Shown here: positions 45,742-54,613 of the stretch, piece by piece
Position numbering within the stretch: the first letter of the stretch is position 1
How the letters are laid out: the number at the start of each line of letters is the position of its first letter
Assembly: GCF_001434535.1 (NCBI RefSeq)
Contig: NZ_AYYW01000005.1
Span: forward strand, 1-58,195
DNA length: 58,195 nucleotides
Reading direction: 5' to 3'
Origin: Ligilactobacillus animalis KCTC 3501 = DSM 20602
Lineage (GTDB): Bacteria; Bacillota; Bacilli; Lactobacillales; Lactobacillaceae
Notes under the pieces: model-generated
The model's input: only the letters and a program-made list of their open reading frames with translations
Told to the model about the DNA's origin: nothing
The model's database searches: none
Position numbers and translations under genes: made by a program

Positions 45742-48432
45742 TTAAAATTGTTCCCACAATAATTCGCGGATCTCTTCTAAGAATGGTTGGCGTGGGTTAG
45801 CTGGTGTACATTGATCATTGTAGATCAAATCGACCATTTCATCCAAGGCCCCTTCAAATTGTTCCTTGGTAACACCATTAGCGGATAACTTAGGTTCAAC
45901 ATCGAGATCTTTGAACAACTGCGCGATCCGAGCACATAATGCTTCAACTAATTCGGCATCACTGTTGCCCTTGAGCCCTAAAGCACGAGCAATATCTGCG
46001 TAGTCTTTTTGAGCACGGTATACTTCATAGCGTGGATATGGTGAACGTTTTACCTTACCGGACACACCGTTAAAGCGGATAACTGGTTGCATAGCGATCG
46101 AGATACATAAGCCGTGTGGCAAACCGAATTCCCCACCTGTTTTATGGGCGATCGAGTGGTTGATCCCTAAGAAGGCATTAGCAAATGCCATCCCACCTAA
46201 TGTAGCGGCGTAATGCATGTTTTCACGAGCTTTTTCACCAGCAGCCGTTGGGTTCTTTGGATCAAAGTTGTATGAATCAACTAAGTTTTCAAAGACTAAC
46301 TTGATCGCTTCAAGCGCCCATGGACGGGTAAATTCAGATGACATTACAGAAACATATGCTTCTAAAGCATGCGATAAAGTATCTAGCCCAGAAAGAGCAA
46401 CGGTGCGTTTTGGCACAGTCATAACAAATTCTGGATCCACGATCGCCACTTGTGGTGTCAATTCGTAATCAGCTAACGGATACTTCACGTGGGTCTTATC
46501 ATCAGTGATAACCGCAAATGGTGTCACTTCTGAACCAGTACCTGATGTTGTTGGGATCGCAAATAATTTAGTTGCAGTCGCATGGTGGAATTTAACGATA
46601 CGTTTGCGAATATCAACGAATTTTTGTTGCAATAATAAGAACAATTCGCTGACTTTATCGTAGTCATCCATGAAACCAGCTGGTTGATCTAAGGAATATT
46701 CGTAGATATAACGGGCGATCTTAGCTGCATCCAAGGATGAACCACCACCAAGAGCGATCACTGTATCTGGTTTAAATTCTGCCATTTGACGAGCGATCTC
46801 GATCGTTTGTCCTAATGTTGGATCAGGTTTTACCGTTCCGTAAAGGGCCGTCTTCACTGGTGTATCCCGCACGGCTAATTGATCGTAAACTTTATCAACG
46901 AAGCCAAATTGGACCATTCCTGGATCGGCTACGATGAAGGCACGCTTGATATCTTCTGTCTCATCTTGTAAGTATGAGATCGCATTGTTTTCGTAGTAGA
47001 TCTTTTCTGGCAAGCGTACCCATTGTGGACGGTTACGACGTTTAGCAACTGTCTTAACATTCAAAAGATCACCTGTTGATAAGTTATGTGACAATGAATT
47101 TTTCCCCCATGATCCTGTTCCGAGTGTCAAACTTGGACGCAATGCATCCGTATAAATATCACCGATCCCACCGATCGAATCTGGTTGGTTGACCAAGATC
47201 CGAGCTGATTTGATCTTGTCACTAAATTCATTGATGAATGGGTCTGTTTGTGAACCGATCTGGATCGCAGCATTGTGACCTGCACCTTGATAATCTAACA
47301 AAGCGCCAACGATCTTAACACCATCGTTGCGGTCTTTAGCTTTATAAATGGACAAGAGTGGGGATAATTTTTCAGAGGATAACTTTTCACCGATGTTTTT
47401 GGCATCTAGTTCAAATAACATCACGTCTTTACCTTCTGGTAAAAAGACACCAGCTTGGTCTGCGATCCAGCGAGCACTCTTACCTGCAACCGGACCGTTT
47501 ACTCCGTGGTTATCATTGAAGACGAACTCTTCGATCTTAGCATAGTCTTCTTTTGGTACTAAATATGCACCTTTTTCTTGCATCTTTTGTAACCAAGCGT
47601 CATAAACTGGAGCTTCAACAACGGCTGAGTTTTCTGTTGCACAGATCATCCCGTTATCAAAACGCTTAGACATCAAAAGATCTTCGACAGCACGGTCTAA
47701 GTTAGCAGTGTGATCAACAAAGACTGCCCCGTTACCAGCACCTACACCCATTGATGGGTTACCCGAGCGCAATGCTGCATTGACCATGCCTGGGCCACCA
47801 GTTGCCAAGATAGATGCGATCTTTGGATTTTGGATCAAACCAGTTGTGTTTTCAAGTGATGGTTTTTCGACCCATTGAATGATGTTTTTTGGTGCTCCAG
47901 CTGCTAATGCTGCCTCATAGATGATCTTAGCTGCGTGTGCGGAACAGTTTTGCGCTTGTGGGTGAAAAGCAAAGACGATCGCATTACGTGTCTTCAAAGC
48001 CATCAAAGCTTTGAACATCGTGGTCGAAGTTGGGTTGGTCGTTGGCACGATCCCGGCTAAGACGCCTAATGGAGCTGCGATCTTAACTTGGCCTTTGATC
48101 TTATCTTCCGAAATGACACCAACTGTCTTTTCGTTTTTGATCAAATTATAAATGTTTTCTGTCGCAAAACGATTCTTAGTATCTTTATCTTCAACTACCC
48201 CACGGCCAGTTTCATCGACTGCTTCGTGAGCTAAAGTCAAAGCTGCTTCAGAGCCAGCTAAAGCTGCAGCTGCTACGATCTTATCAACTTGTTCTTGCGT
48301 AAAGGTCGCATATTCTTGTTCTGCCTTTAACGCTTTTTCGACCAAGCCATCGGTATAAACACGAGCTGCTTGCATCTTTGCTTCTTTTTCTTCTGGAGTT
48401 AATACTTTTTTCTTTGGCTTTTCTTTGCTCAT
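45742..48432 (-). CDS. adhE: Bifunctional acetaldehyde-CoA/alcohol dehydrogenase
   Basis: Converts acetyl-CoA to acetaldehyde and then ethanol, using two NADH. The 896-residue protein has the usual fusion: an N-terminal CoA-acylating aldehyde dehydrogenase with catalytic cysteine in GMICATENSAVV, and a C-terminal iron-dependent alcohol dehydrogenase with GGGSSLDAAKIARY and iron-binding HSIAHKTGGEFGLPHG. The charged N-terminal extension KEKPKKKVLTPEEKEAKM is ordinary for lactobacilli. The start ATG follows GGGAGG. Upstream lies a promoter with a Rex operator, so expression should rise when NADH is high. Confidence 0.97.
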   Translation of the reverse strand: MSKEKPKKKVLTPEEKEAKMQAARVYTDGLVEKALKAEQEYATFTQEQVDKIVAAAALAGSEAALTLAHEAVDETGRGVVEDKDTKNRFATENIYNLIKNEKTVGVISEDKIKGQVKIAAPLGVLAGIVPTTNPTSTTMFKALMALKTRNAIVFAFHPQAQNCSAHAAKIIYEAALAAGAPKNIIQWVEKPSLENTTGLIQNPKIASILATGGPGMVNAALRSGNPSMGVGAGNGAVFVDHTANLDRAVEDLLMSKRFDNGMICATENSAVVEAPVYDAWLQKMQEKGAYLVPKEDYAKIEEFVFNDNHGVNGPVAGKSARWIADQAGVFLPEGKDVMLFELDAKNIGEKLSSEKLSPLLSIYKAKDRNDGVKIVGALLDYQGAGHNAAIQIGSQTDPFINEFSDKIKSARILVNQPDSIGGIGDIYTDALRPSLTLGTGSWGKNSLSHNLSTGDLLNVKTVAKRRNRPQWVRLPEKIYYENNAISYLQDETEDIKRAFIVADPGMVQFGFVDKVYDQLAVRDTPVKTALYGTVKPDPTLGQTIEIARQMAEFKPDTVIALGGGSSLDAAKIARYIYEYSLDQPAGFMDDYDKVSELFLLLQQKFVDIRKRIVKFHHATATKLFAIPTTSGTGSEVTPFAVITDDKTHVKYPLADYELTPQVAIVDPEFVMTVPKRTVALSGLDTLSHALEAYVSVMSSEFTRPWALEAIKLVFENLVDSYNFDPKNPTAAGEKARENMHYAATLGGMAFANAFLGINHSIAHKTGGEFGLPHGLCISIAMQPVIRFNGVSGKVKRSPYPRYEVYRAQKDYADIARALGLKGNSDAELVEALCARIAQLFKDLDVEPKLSANGVTKEQFEGALDEMVDLIYNDQCTPANPRQPFLEEIRELLWEQF

Positions 48433-48497
48433 CTATCTGGAACCTCCCAAAATATTTAAACTAAAAGTGACTAGTAATTCACTCGATAAATTTTTTC

Positions 48498-48511
48498 GTG
48501 AATACTTTCAC
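48498..48511. promoter_or_regulatory. Rex (redox) operator
   Basis: GTGAATACTTTCAC (minus strand GTGAAAGTATTCAC) matches the Rex core GTGAANNNNTTCAC exactly. It lies just downstream of the adhE -10 box, at the expected start point, a position that blocks transcription until NADH releases Rex. adhE is a classic Rex target. Confidence 0.85.
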
Positions 48512-48516
48512 TAACT

Positions 48517-48545
48517 ATATTAACCCTTATTGATACCGATTTCAA
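48517..48545 (-). promoter_or_regulatory. adhE promoter
   Basis: Minus-strand TTGAAA (48545-48540) and TAATAT (48522-48517) with an ideal 17-base spacer, followed within six bases by the Rex operator. The rest of the 380-base gap (48546-48749) shows no further feature to me. Confidence 0.7.
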
Positions 48546-48749
48546 TTTATTTTACTCTTTCTTAAACAAGAAACGCTCCATCCACAACAGCGCTTACTTT
48601 ATGTAAAAAATTAACTTTTTGTTCGTACGGCCTCAAAAAACATCTTTTTAGTAGCCCCATCAAAACTACCATAATTTTTTTAGCAAATGTCTAATACTTT
48701 GTGCATTTTTTATCTTATTGATATTCTGCGTCATTTGTTCGCTAATGAA

Positions 48750-48800
48750 AACACGGGACTCCCCACAATGCAAAATACACATCATGGAAAGTCTCGTGTT
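48750..48800 (-). terminator. Terminator-like hairpin after the DUF2325-like gene
   Basis: Stem AACACGGGACT/AGTCTCGTGTT (one mismatch) with a 29-base loop; the minus-strand tail GTTTTC is short. Confidence 0.55.
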
Positions 48801-48813
48801 ATTCATCCGACGT

Positions 48814-50097
48814 TTAACCAGCTACGAATGCCGGTAGACCCTTGACTGCCCGATAGATAGCTTGTTCTACCTGGATCCCGGTCAAGTTCTTAGCCACCGC
48901 AAAGCCTTGAAATTGGTCTTTGATCTTGGCTAAAGCATAGCTCGTATTATGTTTATTTTGGTTTTGGACCATGATCACATAATCCGCTTCACTCAAGCGC
49001 CGTGCAAAATAATTTTCTGGGGCACGGCGATGATAGAATGCGTCGACCATCAGCATCTTACCATTATGTGCCTCAATGATTGCTTCGTATTTATCACGAT
49101 ATAGTTCGCGTCCGACCACGATCCCGACTGTTTTACCTGCTAGATCAAATTCAATCGTCGGTTGATATTGTGGCTTAGGGTCCTTCTCTTTTTTCGGCGC
49201 TGGCGTGGTAACTTTTTCTTGGCGTTCTGGATAGACCCAAGCTAGTGAGATATCCTCATTTTGTCGTTCACCACGCGGTTGGGCATACCAACGCAACCGC
49301 ACGATACTACCTTCATGGATATTATAGGCTTGAGCTGGGATCTTATACTCAAATAATTCGCCATCGACGCGAAGCTTTTTCCCACTTACATTGCGTTTAA
49401 CGATCAGTTCTTTATCAGTGTTGACCTCAACTACCCCGCGGTCAAAGGTCACCGTATTAGGATAATACGACTCAGCTGGTCGTCTGATCAATTTCGTGAT
49501 CCGGGGTGAATCCGTATGGGCGTTGCTGACTAAGATCGCATCGCCATTTTTAGGATTGAATTGATTCCGGATCGTTTCTCTAAATCTCAGTTCTTTATTG
49601 TTTTTATTATAAGCTTTAAACCCGATCCGACGCGTTGAGACTTTATAGACCATTACCATATCAAATAGTCGTTCAAAGATCTTAGGGTCTTTTTGCACCC
49701 AATTATCTAACGCTTGACTGTCACCTTTTTCACTCAACAAAGCTTGCAAAGTTTGCGAAGTCCGATCTATTTTGGCTTTTTCTTTGCTCTCTTCGGTCGG
49801 TTCATCGACCACTGGTTCAACTTCTTGAACTGCTGGTTTAGACTCCGCTTCAACTTTCTCTACTAGTTTTGAGCTCGCTTCAAGTTCTTCTTCAGGCTGA
49901 GCCTGCGGACCTTCCTCTTCATCTTCTTTCGCTTCAGGTGTTACTGATGCTCGCTTTTCTTCGATCACTTCGGCTGAACTTCCCTTAGCTGCCATTTGTA
50001 AGATCAGCTGGATCGCTTTAGCACCTAGAGTTAGTTCCTGCTCACTATTCCCCATCACATCGAGCAATTGTTGTACTTCTTTGCGATAATCATGCAT
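48814..50097 (-). CDS. DUF2325-like protein with acidic linker
   Basis: The 427-residue protein has a short helical N-terminus (MHDYRKEVQQLLDVMGNSEQ), a long E/P/S/K-rich linker (about 45-115), a middle beta-rich region (VSTRRIGFKAYNKNNKELRF, IVRLRWYAQPRGERQNED) and a C-terminal alpha/beta domain (KTVGIVVGRELYRDKYEAII, SEADYVIMVQNQNKHNT) that resembles DUF2325. It is soluble by sequence. The start ATG at 50097 follows AAAGGGG; the frame to 50139 is not used. Function unknown; DUF2325 proteins have been linked loosely to nucleotide or sugar-phosphate binding. It is between adhE and copZ but is not clearly connected to either. Confidence 0.7.
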   Translation of the reverse strand: MHDYRKEVQQLLDVMGNSEQELTLGAKAIQLILQMAAKGSSAEVIEEKRASVTPEAKEDEEEGPQAQPEEELEASSKLVEKVEAESKPAVQEVEPVVDEPTEESKEKAKIDRTSQTLQALLSEKGDSQALDNWVQKDPKIFERLFDMVMVYKVSTRRIGFKAYNKNNKELRFRETIRNQFNPKNGDAILVSNAHTDSPRITKLIRRPAESYYPNTVTFDRGVVEVNTDKELIVKRNVSGKKLRVDGELFEYKIPAQAYNIHEGSIVRLRWYAQPRGERQNEDISLAWVYPERQEKVTTPAPKKEKDPKPQYQPTIEFDLAGKTVGIVVGRELYRDKYEAIIEAHNGKMLMVDAFYHRRAPENYFARRLSEADYVIMVQNQNKHNTSYALAKIKDQFQGFAVAKNLTGIQVEQAIYRAVKGLPAFVAG

Positions 50098-50177
50098 CTG
50101 CAGATTCCCCTTTCGTAATTTACTAAAATTTTCGCCCACACCTCTATTCTAAACTACTGCTCGTAAAAGATATATAA

Positions 50178-50214
50178 GAAAAAAATAAGATGTTGGCAAG
50201 AATACCAACACCTT
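50178..50214 (-). terminator. copZ terminator
   Basis: Minus-strand stem AAGGTGTTGG/CCAACATCTT (one G-T pair), loop TATTCTTG, followed by a T-rich run. Confidence 0.85.
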
Positions 50215-50223
50215 AATAATTAG

Positions 50224-50418
50224 CTATTTGCTGACTGAGTATGGCGTTCCATCCAAGGTTTGATTCAAACCATCGATTGTTTCATCCCCGATGTATTCCG
50301 CCGTTTTCTTTTCCAAGTCGACCTTAACATTTTTCACGACACGACTTAAACTTTCACGCACTTTCTTAGCGCAACCTTCACATTTCATACCTTCAACTTT
50401 TACTGTATGTTTTTCCAT
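50224..50418 (-). CDS. copZ: Copper chaperone CopZ-like HMA protein
   Basis: The 64-residue protein has one heavy-metal-associated domain with metal-binding GMKCEGCAKK. It starts MEKHTVKV (ATG 50418, after GAGGATG), 15 bases downstream of copA, so both are in one operon. It probably ferries Cu(I) to the ATPase. The C-terminal part is unusually short of the typical beta-alpha end but still within the family range. Confidence 0.92.
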   Translation of the reverse strand: MEKHTVKVEGMKCEGCAKKVRESLSRVVKNVKVDLEKKTAEYIGDETIDGLNQTLDGTPYSVSK

Positions 50419-50433
50419 TACTATCATCCTCAC

Positions 50434-52665
50434 TTAGTTTAATTTTACACGGTTCAACCGCAAAGCATTCAAAACAACTGATACTGAACTAAAACTCATA
50501 CACAAAGCAGCGATCATCGGATCAAGCAACGCCCCCCCAAAGAACGTCAAGACACCTAAAGCGACCGGGATCCCGAGACAGTTGTAGAAAAAGGCCCAGA
50601 AGAGATTTTCTTTGATGTTGACCAAAGTCTTATGACTCAATAATAGTGCTTGGGCTAATGAACTGAGATCTGAATTCATCAAAACGACATCAGCCGAATC
50701 GATCGCCACATCAGTTCCATTGCCGATCGCAACTCCGACATCGGCATTGGCCAAAGCCGGCGCATCATTGATCCCATCTCCGACCATTGCGACCTTTTGT
50801 CTTTTAGCTTGTAACTCTAAGACAGTCTCTGCTTTATCAGCCGGTAAGACATCACTGATAACTTCACTGATCTGGACTTGTTTGGCGATCGCCTGGGCGG
50901 TCTTTTCATTATCGCCCGTCAACATCACAGTCTTTACCCCTAACTTGTGCAGTTGCGCGATCGCACGGCGACTATCTTGTTTCAGTGGATCTTGCACGGC
51001 GATCACACCCAAGAGGTCTTTTTCAGTGCTCAAAAACATCACTGTTTTGCCAGCTTGCGTCAAGGATCGGGCCTGTTTTACCAATGGTGTCTCAGTTGGG
51101 AGCTTTTGTTCGACTAAAAGCTTATGGTTGCCCAGAAAATAGGTCAAGCCATCGATCTTAGCCGTCAAGCCCCGCCCAGGCAAAGTCTCAAAGTCACTGA
51201 CGGGTAACGTTTCAGCGGTTGAGGCCTGCAAGATCGCATGGGCTAACGGGTGCTTAGTGTAAAACTCTAGACTAGCGGCTAACTGTAAGATCGTCGCCGG
51301 ATCTAGCCCTGGTTTAGCTAAAACATCAGTCACCGTTGGCTTGCCTTGGGTGATCGTTCCCGTCTTATCCAAGACGACCGTTGTCACTTGTGATAGTTGT
51401 TCTAAGGCTGTCCCGTTTTTGAACAAGATCCCCGCTTTGGCTGCTTTACCGGTCCCGACCATGATCGCAGTCGGAGTCGCCAACCCTAAGGCACACGGAC
51501 AAGCGATCACTAAGACCGAAACAAAGATCGTTAAACTAAAACCTAACGAATGCCCCGTCAAAAGCCACGCCAATGCACCTAAAGTTGCGATCACCATGAT
51601 CACTGGTACAAAATAGCCCGCGATCTGATCAGCTAGCCGGGCGATCGGTGCTTTTGAACCTTGAGCTTTGGCGACCAAGGCTACGATCTGCGAAAGTGCC
51701 GTTTGACTTCCGACCCGCGTTGCACGACAGGTCAATTGACCAACTTGGCTGACCGTGCCGGCACTCACGAGATCACCAGTGCTTTTGGCGACTGGCAAGC
51801 TTTCACCCGTCAACATCGATTCATCGACAGTCGTCTCGCCAGCCAAAACGATACCATCAACGGGGATACTTTGCCCTGCCTGAACCAAAAAGGTATCCCC
51901 GACTTTAAGCTCTGCGACCGGCACTTCTTTAGTCTTTCCTTCGTCTACGACTAATAGAGCTTTTTTAGGTACCAATGTCAAAAGCGAAGTCAAAGCAAAG
52001 TTGGTCTTTTGCTTCGAAAGATCCTCAAAGTACTTACCTAACATGACAAGGGCAATGATCATCCCGGCTGCCTCGTAATAAAGATCATGGTGGTGCCCCG
52101 TTACCACAGCCAGATAAGTATTTACCAAACTGTATAAGAGTGCCGCACCACTTCCCATTAAGACTAACGAATCCATGTTAGGGTGCCGGGCAAATAATGC
52201 CTTAGCCCCTGTGATCAAGTAGCCTTTACCAAACCACAACACGGGTAAAACTAACGCCAGCTGGATCAGACTAGCACTTTTAGGACTATGCATCACATCT
52301 AAAAAGTGCGGGAAGGCTAGACCCATCATCGGTCCCATCGCAACTAAAAGCAACGCACCCACAAAGATCAAAGCGCCGATCGTTTGGTGCTTTTTATGCA
52401 ACAAACGCGCTTTAGTCTGAGCTTGCTTAGCTTCAAATTCGGCTTGATCAAGGGTGTTGGATAAAGTCGCTGCATACCCCGCATTTTTGACCGCCTGCAT
52501 GATCTTTTGCACACTGACCTGCGATCCATGCTCAACTTGCATGCTCTCGGTCGCCAAATTGACCGCAACCTCACTGACATCTGGCAGTTGCGCCACTGCT
52601 TTTTCGACCGTTTGCGCACAACTAGCACAAACCATCCCTTCGATCGCAAAATTATCTTTTTCCAT
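50434..52665 (-). CDS. copA: Copper-translocating P1B-type ATPase
   Basis: Exports Cu(I) across the membrane using ATP. The 743-residue protein has one N-terminal HMA domain (GMVCASCAQTVEKAV), eight expected helices with the metal-site ACPCALGLATPTAIM, the phosphorylation motif DKTGTITQGKPTV, the SEHP-equivalent KHPLAHAI, and the hinge MVGDGINDAPALANADVGVA. The start ATG at 52665 lies seven bases after GAGGTGA; the longer frame is not used. A TACAnnTGTA cop box lies just upstream, so a CopY-type repressor encoded elsewhere is expected. Confidence 0.95.
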   Translation of the reverse strand: MEKDNFAIEGMVCASCAQTVEKAVAQLPDVSEVAVNLATESMQVEHGSQVSVQKIMQAVKNAGYAATLSNTLDQAEFEAKQAQTKARLLHKKHQTIGALIFVGALLLVAMGPMMGLAFPHFLDVMHSPKSASLIQLALVLPVLWFGKGYLITGAKALFARHPNMDSLVLMGSGAALLYSLVNTYLAVVTGHHHDLYYEAAGMIIALVMLGKYFEDLSKQKTNFALTSLLTLVPKKALLVVDEGKTKEVPVAELKVGDTFLVQAGQSIPVDGIVLAGETTVDESMLTGESLPVAKSTGDLVSAGTVSQVGQLTCRATRVGSQTALSQIVALVAKAQGSKAPIARLADQIAGYFVPVIMVIATLGALAWLLTGHSLGFSLTIFVSVLVIACPCALGLATPTAIMVGTGKAAKAGILFKNGTALEQLSQVTTVVLDKTGTITQGKPTVTDVLAKPGLDPATILQLAASLEFYTKHPLAHAILQASTAETLPVSDFETLPGRGLTAKIDGLTYFLGNHKLLVEQKLPTETPLVKQARSLTQAGKTVMFLSTEKDLLGVIAVQDPLKQDSRRAIAQLHKLGVKTVMLTGDNEKTAQAIAKQVQISEVISDVLPADKAETVLELQAKRQKVAMVGDGINDAPALANADVGVAIGNGTDVAIDSADVVLMNSDLSSLAQALLLSHKTLVNIKENLFWAFFYNCLGIPVALGVLTFFGGALLDPMIAALCMSFSSVSVVLNALRLNRVKLN

Positions 52666-52685
52666 CTGTCTCACCTCTAATCGTT

Positions 52686-52695
52686 TACAACTGTA
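52686..52695. promoter_or_regulatory. Cop box (CopY-type operator)
   Basis: TACAACTGTA fits the CopY/CopR operator TACAnnTGTA. It lies 21 bases before the copA start codon, next to a -10-like TATGAT. Only one box is visible; many cop operons have two. Confidence 0.7.
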
Positions 52696-52738
52696 GTTTA
52701 TCATAAAACGAGCTTAGGGTGATACTAAAAAGCTCACT

Positions 52739-53161
52739 TTACCAGCCGTAATATAAAGTCACGACTACCGCCAAGATAGGGTAAGAGAAAAAGCCTAACA
52801 AAGCAAAACAGATCAAGCGAAATAAGTTCTTGCCCCATTCAGGCAAGCGGGTTAAAAATTTAGCGGTACATAAACGATACAAGATCAACAAAAACAGCGG
52901 TAAAACTAATACGACACCGCCAATGTTGACTACCAGCGTAAATAAAGTAAAGGCTTGACTAGCAGCCGTTCCTGAAGCTAACAACCATAGAGCTGACCCC
53001 GTATAAACGAGTAAAAACAAGATCTGCAAAGTAGCTGACACTTGGCTGGCTTCACGGGCAAAACGCGTCCCTTTTCCTAGATATTTCATCACGAGCCAAT
53101 ATAAGATGGCGATCACAAAAACATACCATCTGTGGAGCAAAAATTCACCAACAATTCCCAT
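52739..53161 (-). CDS. Small membrane protein (possibly DUF3397)
   Basis: The 140-residue protein has four predicted helices (WYVFVIAILYWLVMKYLG, LQILFLLVYTGSALWLL, VVLVLPLFLLILYRL, FALLGFFSYPILAVVV). It lies 22 bases downstream of the HAD phosphatase gene and is probably co-transcribed with it. The size and topology recall the DUF3397 family, but I cannot confirm that. No function can be assigned. Start ATG 53161 after GAAGGGAAG. Confidence 0.7.
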   Translation of the reverse strand: MGIVGEFLLHRWYVFVIAILYWLVMKYLGKGTRFAREASQVSATLQILFLLVYTGSALWLLASGTAASQAFTLFTLVVNIGGVVLVLPLFLLILYRLCTAKFLTRLPEWGKNLFRLICFALLGFFSYPILAVVVTLYYGW

Positions 53162-53183
53162 CTCACTGCTTCCCTTCTAATTC

Positions 53184-53996
53184 TTAAAGTACATATTTTT
53201 CTAGTGCCACACCGACACCATCATGATTATTATCCGCTGTGACTGCACTGGCAAGGTCTTTGATCTGGTCATTAGCATTGCCCATCGCGACCCCAAATCC
53301 AGCCAGTTCAAACATTGTCAGATCATTGTTTTCATCCCCTAAAACCATGATCTGATCTTTAGTTAGGCCTAAATGCTGACCTAATTCGAGCACGGCTGCG
53401 CCTTTGTGGGCTTTAGGATGCATGATCTCAAAGAACCACGGCGCACTAAGGACGGTATACTTATCTGCGATCACTGCTGGATCTAAGTCCTTGGTCTTAG
53501 CGGCGATCACTTCTGGTTCATCGACCCACATATATTTAGCCACTGCCGAATGTGTAGCTATTTCTTCTGGCTCACAGTAATAAAGTGGCATTTTCGTATA
53601 GAACGCATCGAGTACGGTATACGGACTGATATTTTTAAAGGTCGTGATGACTTCAGAATTTGGCATGACGATCTGGCCTCTGATCTGGATTTCATGACTG
53701 ACTTGATCCAAGCGAGTCACTTGTTCGGGAGATAGAAGATTTTCAAAGATCGCTTCACCTGTCCCTGTGACCTGTGCTTTAGCCCCATTAAAGGTGATCG
53801 CATAGTCGTCTTCTCCCACCAAGTCTAATTCTTCCAAATAATCTTTGACCCCAGACAATGGTCGTCCCGTACATAAGACCACATAAACGCCTTGCTTGCG
53901 CGCTTGTTTGATCGCTACTTTGGTTTTTTCACCGATCTGCTTGTGATCATCGACCAACGTACCATCAATATCGATCGCTACCATTTTTATATCCAA
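53184..53996 (-). CDS. Cof-type HAD phosphatase
   Basis: The 270-residue HAD superfamily IIB hydrolase has motif I DIDGTLVDDHKQI (nucleophile Asp), motif II LCTGRPLSG, a cap domain in the middle, and motif IV VLGDENNDLTMFELAGFGVAMGNA. Such proteins dephosphorylate sugar phosphates, FMN or pyridoxal phosphate. Start: GTG at 54005 would overlap the ribosome binding site TAGGTGA, so the TTG at 53996, six bases after it, is preferred. It is divergent from the MarR gene. Confidence 0.9.
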   Translation of the reverse strand: MDIKMVAIDIDGTLVDDHKQIGEKTKVAIKQARKQGVYVVLCTGRPLSGVKDYLEELDLVGEDDYAITFNGAKAQVTGTGEAIFENLLSPEQVTRLDQVSHEIQIRGQIVMPNSEVITTFKNISPYTVLDAFYTKMPLYYCEPEEIATHSAVAKYMWVDEPEVIAAKTKDLDPAVIADKYTVLSAPWFFEIMHPKAHKGAAVLELGQHLGLTKDQIMVLGDENNDLTMFELAGFGVAMGNANDQIKDLASAVTADNNHDGVGVALEKYVL

Positions 53997-54059
53997 AATG
54001 CTCACCTACCATGCGACATCAACGCGTCACATGCCCTTCATTCTAATTGTTCAAGAGCT

Positions 54060-54068
54060 ATTATACCA
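54060..54068 (-). promoter_or_regulatory. HAD gene extended -10 promoter
   Basis: Minus-strand TGGTATAAT, an extended -10 with perfect TATAAT (54065-54060); the -35 is poor. Confidence 0.5.
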
Positions 54069-54101
54069 TTTTAACGATTTCATTTCCGTTCTAAAAAATA
54101 G

Positions 54102-54130
54102 TTGCATTTACAACAAACATCAAATATACT
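54102..54130 (+). promoter_or_regulatory. marR promoter
   Basis: TTGCAT (54102-54107) and TATACT (54125-54130) with 17-base spacing, just before the MarR gene. GTTGcatttaCAAC overlaps the -35 and could be the MarR operator. Confidence 0.6.
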
Positions 54131-54152
54131 ATACCAAAAGGAAGTGCTCAAA

Positions 54153-54605
54153 ATGACAGAGATCTTACGTGAGATCGGCACGATCGCCCGGGCTTTAGAT
54201 TCAATCAGTAATGTCGAATTCAAAGACCTAGAACTCTCCAAGGGCCAATATCTCTACTTGGTCAGGATCTACGAACAGCCCGGGATCATCTTAGAAGAGT
54301 TGGCTAATTGCCTCAAAGTCGACAAGACCACGGCTTCCCGGGCGATCAAAAAACTAGTAGCCAACGGTTTGATCGAACGCCGAACTCAACTTGATAATAA
54401 AAAAAATAAGCCCCTTTTTGTAACTAAAAAAGGGGCTCAGATCTACCCAACTCTTCGGGCCGAACATAACTACTCAGAACAGACGGCCCTAAAGCATTTG
54501 ACCGCAAAACAACAAGTGCAGTTGCAACAATTATTACAACAAGTACGCAGTAATATCGAAAAAGATTGGGAGATCGTCAAAAAAGGCCAAAAACGAACTT
54601 ATTAG
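54153..54605 (+). CDS. MarR-family transcriptional regulator
   Basis: The 150-residue winged HTH regulator has the MarR core ILEELANCLKVDKTTASRAI and the wing LDNKKNKPLFVTKKG. The start is ATG 54153 after AAAAGGAAGTG; an earlier in-frame ATG lies upstream of the ribosome binding site. The GNAT gene begins nine bases after its stop, so it probably controls this two-gene operon, itself included. The ligand is unknown. Confidence 0.92.
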   Translation: MTEILREIGTIARALDSISNVEFKDLELSKGQYLYLVRIYEQPGIILEELANCLKVDKTTASRAIKKLVANGLIERRTQLDNKKNKPLFVTKKGAQIYPTLRAEHNYSEQTALKHLTAKQQVQLQQLLQQVRSNIEKDWEIVKKGQKRTY

Positions 54606-54613
54606 GAGTAAAT

